Shown: piece by piece, positions 42,148 to 43,927 of the stretch
Position numbering within the stretch: position 1 is the stretch's first letter
Layout: every line of letters begins with the position of its first letter
NCBI GenBank assembly: GCA_009929775.1
Contig: RZZS01000016.1
Coordinates: 1-43,927 of the forward strand
Reading direction: 5' to 3'
Length of the DNA: 43,927 bases
Source of the DNA: Alphaproteobacteria bacterium
GTDB taxonomy: Bacteria > Pseudomonadota > Alphaproteobacteria > Micavibrionales > Micavibrionaceae
The notes under the pieces: generated by a model
The model's database searches: none
Seen by the model: the letters and a program-made list of their open reading frames with translations, nothing else
What the model was told of the DNA's origin: nothing
Made by a program: the position numbers and the translations under genes

Positions 42148-42753
42148 CTACAAGCCTAAAGCTCTCAGGACGAAATCCGCGCCGATGACGACCATGGTGA
42201 CAAGCCCCGCGACCCATGCCGTGCCGATAATCGCGCCCGCGAGAACGGCAAGGCCATCGCGCATCATCAGGCCGATCGCCATCAGGCCGATGCCGAAACT
42301 CGGCACGGTATTCGTCAGGGGCAGGGGAATACAGACGGAAAGCGCCATGATCAGGCCCATGACGCCGATGACGTTCGAGGCAAATCCGTGTGTGACGAAA
42401 GGAAGGCGCGGGCGGATGATGACTTCCAGATGGCGGAGCCACGGGGTTGCCGCGTCGATGAAACCTTCGAATTTCCGGCGCGACATCGCCACTTTGCGAA
42501 CGGAGGCAGGCAGCCAGACGGTGTGCCTCCCGTAAGCCTGCTGCGCGGTCAGAAGCAAAAGAGGCAGGGCGAGCAACGTCCCGTAGCCGACAGCGGGCAG
42601 GGGCAGGGCGGCGGGCAAAGCGAACAGGAACAGGAAAAAGCCGAAGCCGCGCTCGTGAAAAGCCTCGATCAGTTCGCCGACGGTCACGTCGTCTCCGGTC
42701 AGTTGCGCGCGGACGTCTTCGAGAAGTTCGGTCAGGGATCGTGTGTGGGTCAT
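42148..42753 (-). CDS. Exopolysaccharide synthesis protein ExoD family
   Basis: The 201-residue membrane protein from ATG 42753 has the ExoD pattern: VGELIEAFHERGFGFFLFLF, PAALPLPAVGYGTLLALPLL, LPASVRKVAMSRRKFEG and LPLTNTVPSFGIGLMAIGLM, with about five membrane helices. In rhizobia exoD affects alkaline tolerance and nodule invasion; its biochemical role is not known. The gap to the tRNA gene (42754-42897) shows no other feature. Confidence 0.85.
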   Translation of the reverse strand: MTHTRSLTELLEDVRAQLTGDDVTVGELIEAFHERGFGFFLFLFALPAALPLPAVGYGTLLALPLLLLTAQQAYGRHTVWLPASVRKVAMSRRKFEGFIDAATPWLRHLEVIIRPRLPFVTHGFASNVIGVMGLIMALSVCIPLPLTNTVPSFGIGLMAIGLMMRDGLAVLAGAIIGTAWVAGLVTMVVIGADFVLRALGL

Positions 42754-42897
42754 GGTACGTTTTTCGGGCCAAAACCGGATTCTTTCAATCGAAATCTTGC
42801 GGTGACGCGTTCTTTTCCCGTACGCAGCACCCCGCAAAGAGGCTTGATTATTCGTTCCCGCTTGCCTATGATCCCGCCATTATTCCTGCCTCCCCGT

Positions 42898-42984
42898 GCC
42901 CCTGTGGCGGAATTGGCAGACGCGCCAGACTCAAAATCTGGTTCCCGCAAGGGAGTGTCGGTTCGACCCCGACCGGGGGCACCA
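42898..42984 (+). tRNA. tRNA-Leu (CAA anticodon)
   Basis: The 87-nt gene folds into a class II cloverleaf. The acceptor GCCCCTG pairs with CGGGGGC (one T-G). The anticodon stem CCAGA/TCTGG encloses loop CTCAAAA, anticodon CAA, reading UUG. The long variable arm is TTCCCGCAAGGGAGT, and the T arm has TTCGACC. The 3' CCA is encoded (42982-42984). TrmL, also in this window, is known to modify tRNA-Leu with this anticodon. Confidence 0.97.
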
Positions 42985-43129
42985 ATCGGTTTTGATTTTT
43001 CAACCCTGAGCAAGGGAGGCCGTAGCGAGCTGCGAGTCCTTAGGGAAAAAGCGTCGTTTTCGTTTCACGATGGTCTGTTTCCTCTCAATAGGGCCTTTTT
43101 CCGCAAGCCCGCCCGAAAAACTCCGGCGT

Positions 43130-43927
43130 TCAAGAGATTAATTCCTGCGCTAATTCCGGCAGGCTGATGGCCTCTGTATCTTCTGTTAGCGGGTAGCGGT
43201 CTTTTCCGGCGTAGACGATGAAGCTCCGGTCGGGCGCGACGTCCTCAAGCGCGTTGTAGAAGCCTTTTCCCAGTTTCGGGGCCAGACCGCTTTTGATTTC
43301 GACGGCCCATTTTTTACCGCCGGGAAGCTCCAGTATCAGGTCGATTTCGGCTCCTGCGGCGGTTCGGTAGAAGCTCGCGTTCGTGCGCGGCGGGGCGACG
43401 GAGAGAAGGTTCTCAATGACGAATCCCTCCCAGCTTTCGCCGAAGACGGGATGCCCGGAAAGCTGGTTGTAATCGGCGAGCCCCAGCAGGGCATGCGTCA
43501 TGCCGCTGTCCCGGATATAGACACGCGGCGATTTGACCAGCCGCTTTTTCGTGTTGGCAAAAAACGGCGGCAGGCGTCTGACGAGCAGAAGATTGGCTAG
43601 AAGATCGACATAGTTGCTCACCGTGGGTGCGGAAACGGACAGGCTTCCAGCCAGACGGGACGCGTTCAGGAGCTGCCCCTGGGAATGAGCCAGCATCACC
43701 CAAAGACGTCCAAGCGCCTCTGCCGGAACGCGCGGCCCGAACTGCGGCACGTCACGTTCAAGATAGGTGCGGATGAAGTTGCGCCGGTACGAATAGCTGT
43801 CTTCATCGTTTGCCGCAAGATAGCTTTCGGGCACCTCTAAAAACCCCCTCATTTTGAGCATTCCGGGATAAAGACGGCTGACAAGGGGGGTGCGATCTGC
43901 GATTCTGTCCAATGAGACGTGAGGGGA
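43130..43927 (-). CDS. Truncated-by-window DUF4143 ATPase
   Basis: The C-terminal part, about 265 residues, is visible and the frame stays open at the window end. It contains FIRTYLERDVPQFGP, the wHTH-like segment LAGSLSVSAPTVSNYVDLL, RVYIRDSGMTHALLGL, WEGFVIENLL, and the nuclease-like AEIDLILELPGGKKWAVEIK (quoted in part; E...D...EIK pattern). This is the DUF4143 region of AAA ATPases; the N-terminal P-loop domain lies outside the window. Such ATPases are spread horizontally and of unclear role, sometimes in toxin-antitoxin-like settings. Confidence 0.9.
   Translation of the reverse strand, partial: SPHVSLDRIADRTPLVSRLYPGMLKMRGFLEVPESYLAANDEDSYSYRRNFIRTYLERDVPQFGPRVPAEALGRLWVMLAHSQGQLLNASRLAGSLSVSAPTVSNYVDLLANLLLVRRLPPFFANTKKRLVKSPRVYIRDSGMTHALLGLADYNQLSGHPVFGESWEGFVIENLLSVAPPRTNASFYRTAAGAEIDLILELPGGKKWAVEIKSGLAPKLGKGFYNALEDVAPDRSFIVYAGKDRYPLTEDTEAISLPELAQELIS

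Noticed and set aside
43000..43060. Terminator or attachment site right after tRNA-Leu
   Set aside because: No stem followed by a T run and no direct repeat of the tRNA 3' end is visible.

Overview
This GC-rich window is chromosomal DNA of a free-living-type alphaproteobacterium. The markers are a TrcR (DUF1013) regulator, a DUF1192 protein, a CckA-like hybrid histidine kinase, a GluQ-type tRNA-modifying synthetase, ExoD, a petABC operon, a GAAC-N7-GTAC LexA-like box before recA, and the grouping of an NDUFAF5-type methyltransferase with comF, grxC and a nitrilase. I cannot name the genus. The gene content is mostly housekeeping. No prophage, plasmid backbone, CRISPR array or complete insertion sequence is visible.

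Layout. 1-5.2 kb: a partial membrane-anchored protein, then recA with a putative LexA operator, smpB, dapA and a soluble lytic transglycosylase. 5.3-8.7 kb: a NarL-type response regulator overlapping a two-PAS hybrid histidine kinase. 8.7-15.4 kb (minus strand): a MoxR operon (moxR, DUF58, BatA/DUF4159, GATase-like/VWA-like membrane protein). 15.5-18.4 kb: DUF1285 protein, CCA-adding enzyme, an unknown protein, a nested repeat and trmL. 18.5-21.9 kb: Rieske protein, cytochrome b, a cytochrome c1-like protein, a small two-helix membrane protein and a DUF924 protein. 21.9-22.8 kb: a gene-free stretch packed with palindromic repeats. 22.8-29.8 kb: Na/Pi cotransporter, a candidate small RNA, DUF465 protein, trcR, quinone oxidoreductase, DUF1192 protein, a drug/metabolite-type transporter, guaC and a small coiled-coil protein. 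29.9-38.4 kb: two methyltransferase-related genes, then comF, ubiH-like, grxC, nitrilase, metC and an unknown gene. 38.4-43.9 kb: a second repeat copy, a solitary XRE regulator, gluQ, an esterase, a small exported protein, an HNH endonuclease, dsbB, exoD, tRNA-Leu(CAA) and a truncated DUF4143 ATPase.

The most unusual point is the bc1 operon. The Rieske protein and cytochrome b keep all their cofactor ligands, but the third gene keeps the ends of cytochrome c1 and reads CSDCA where the heme motif CxxCH should be; its middle is also shortened. Also notable are a 78-bp MITE-like element present twice (one copy split by another repeat and supplying the trmL stop codon), an NDUFAF5-type methyltransferase without its SAM-binding glycine motif next to an 863-residue methyltransferase fusion of unknown function, and a candidate sRNA with an exposed CCUCCUC-type sequence. 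Everything is read by eye; no database search was possible.
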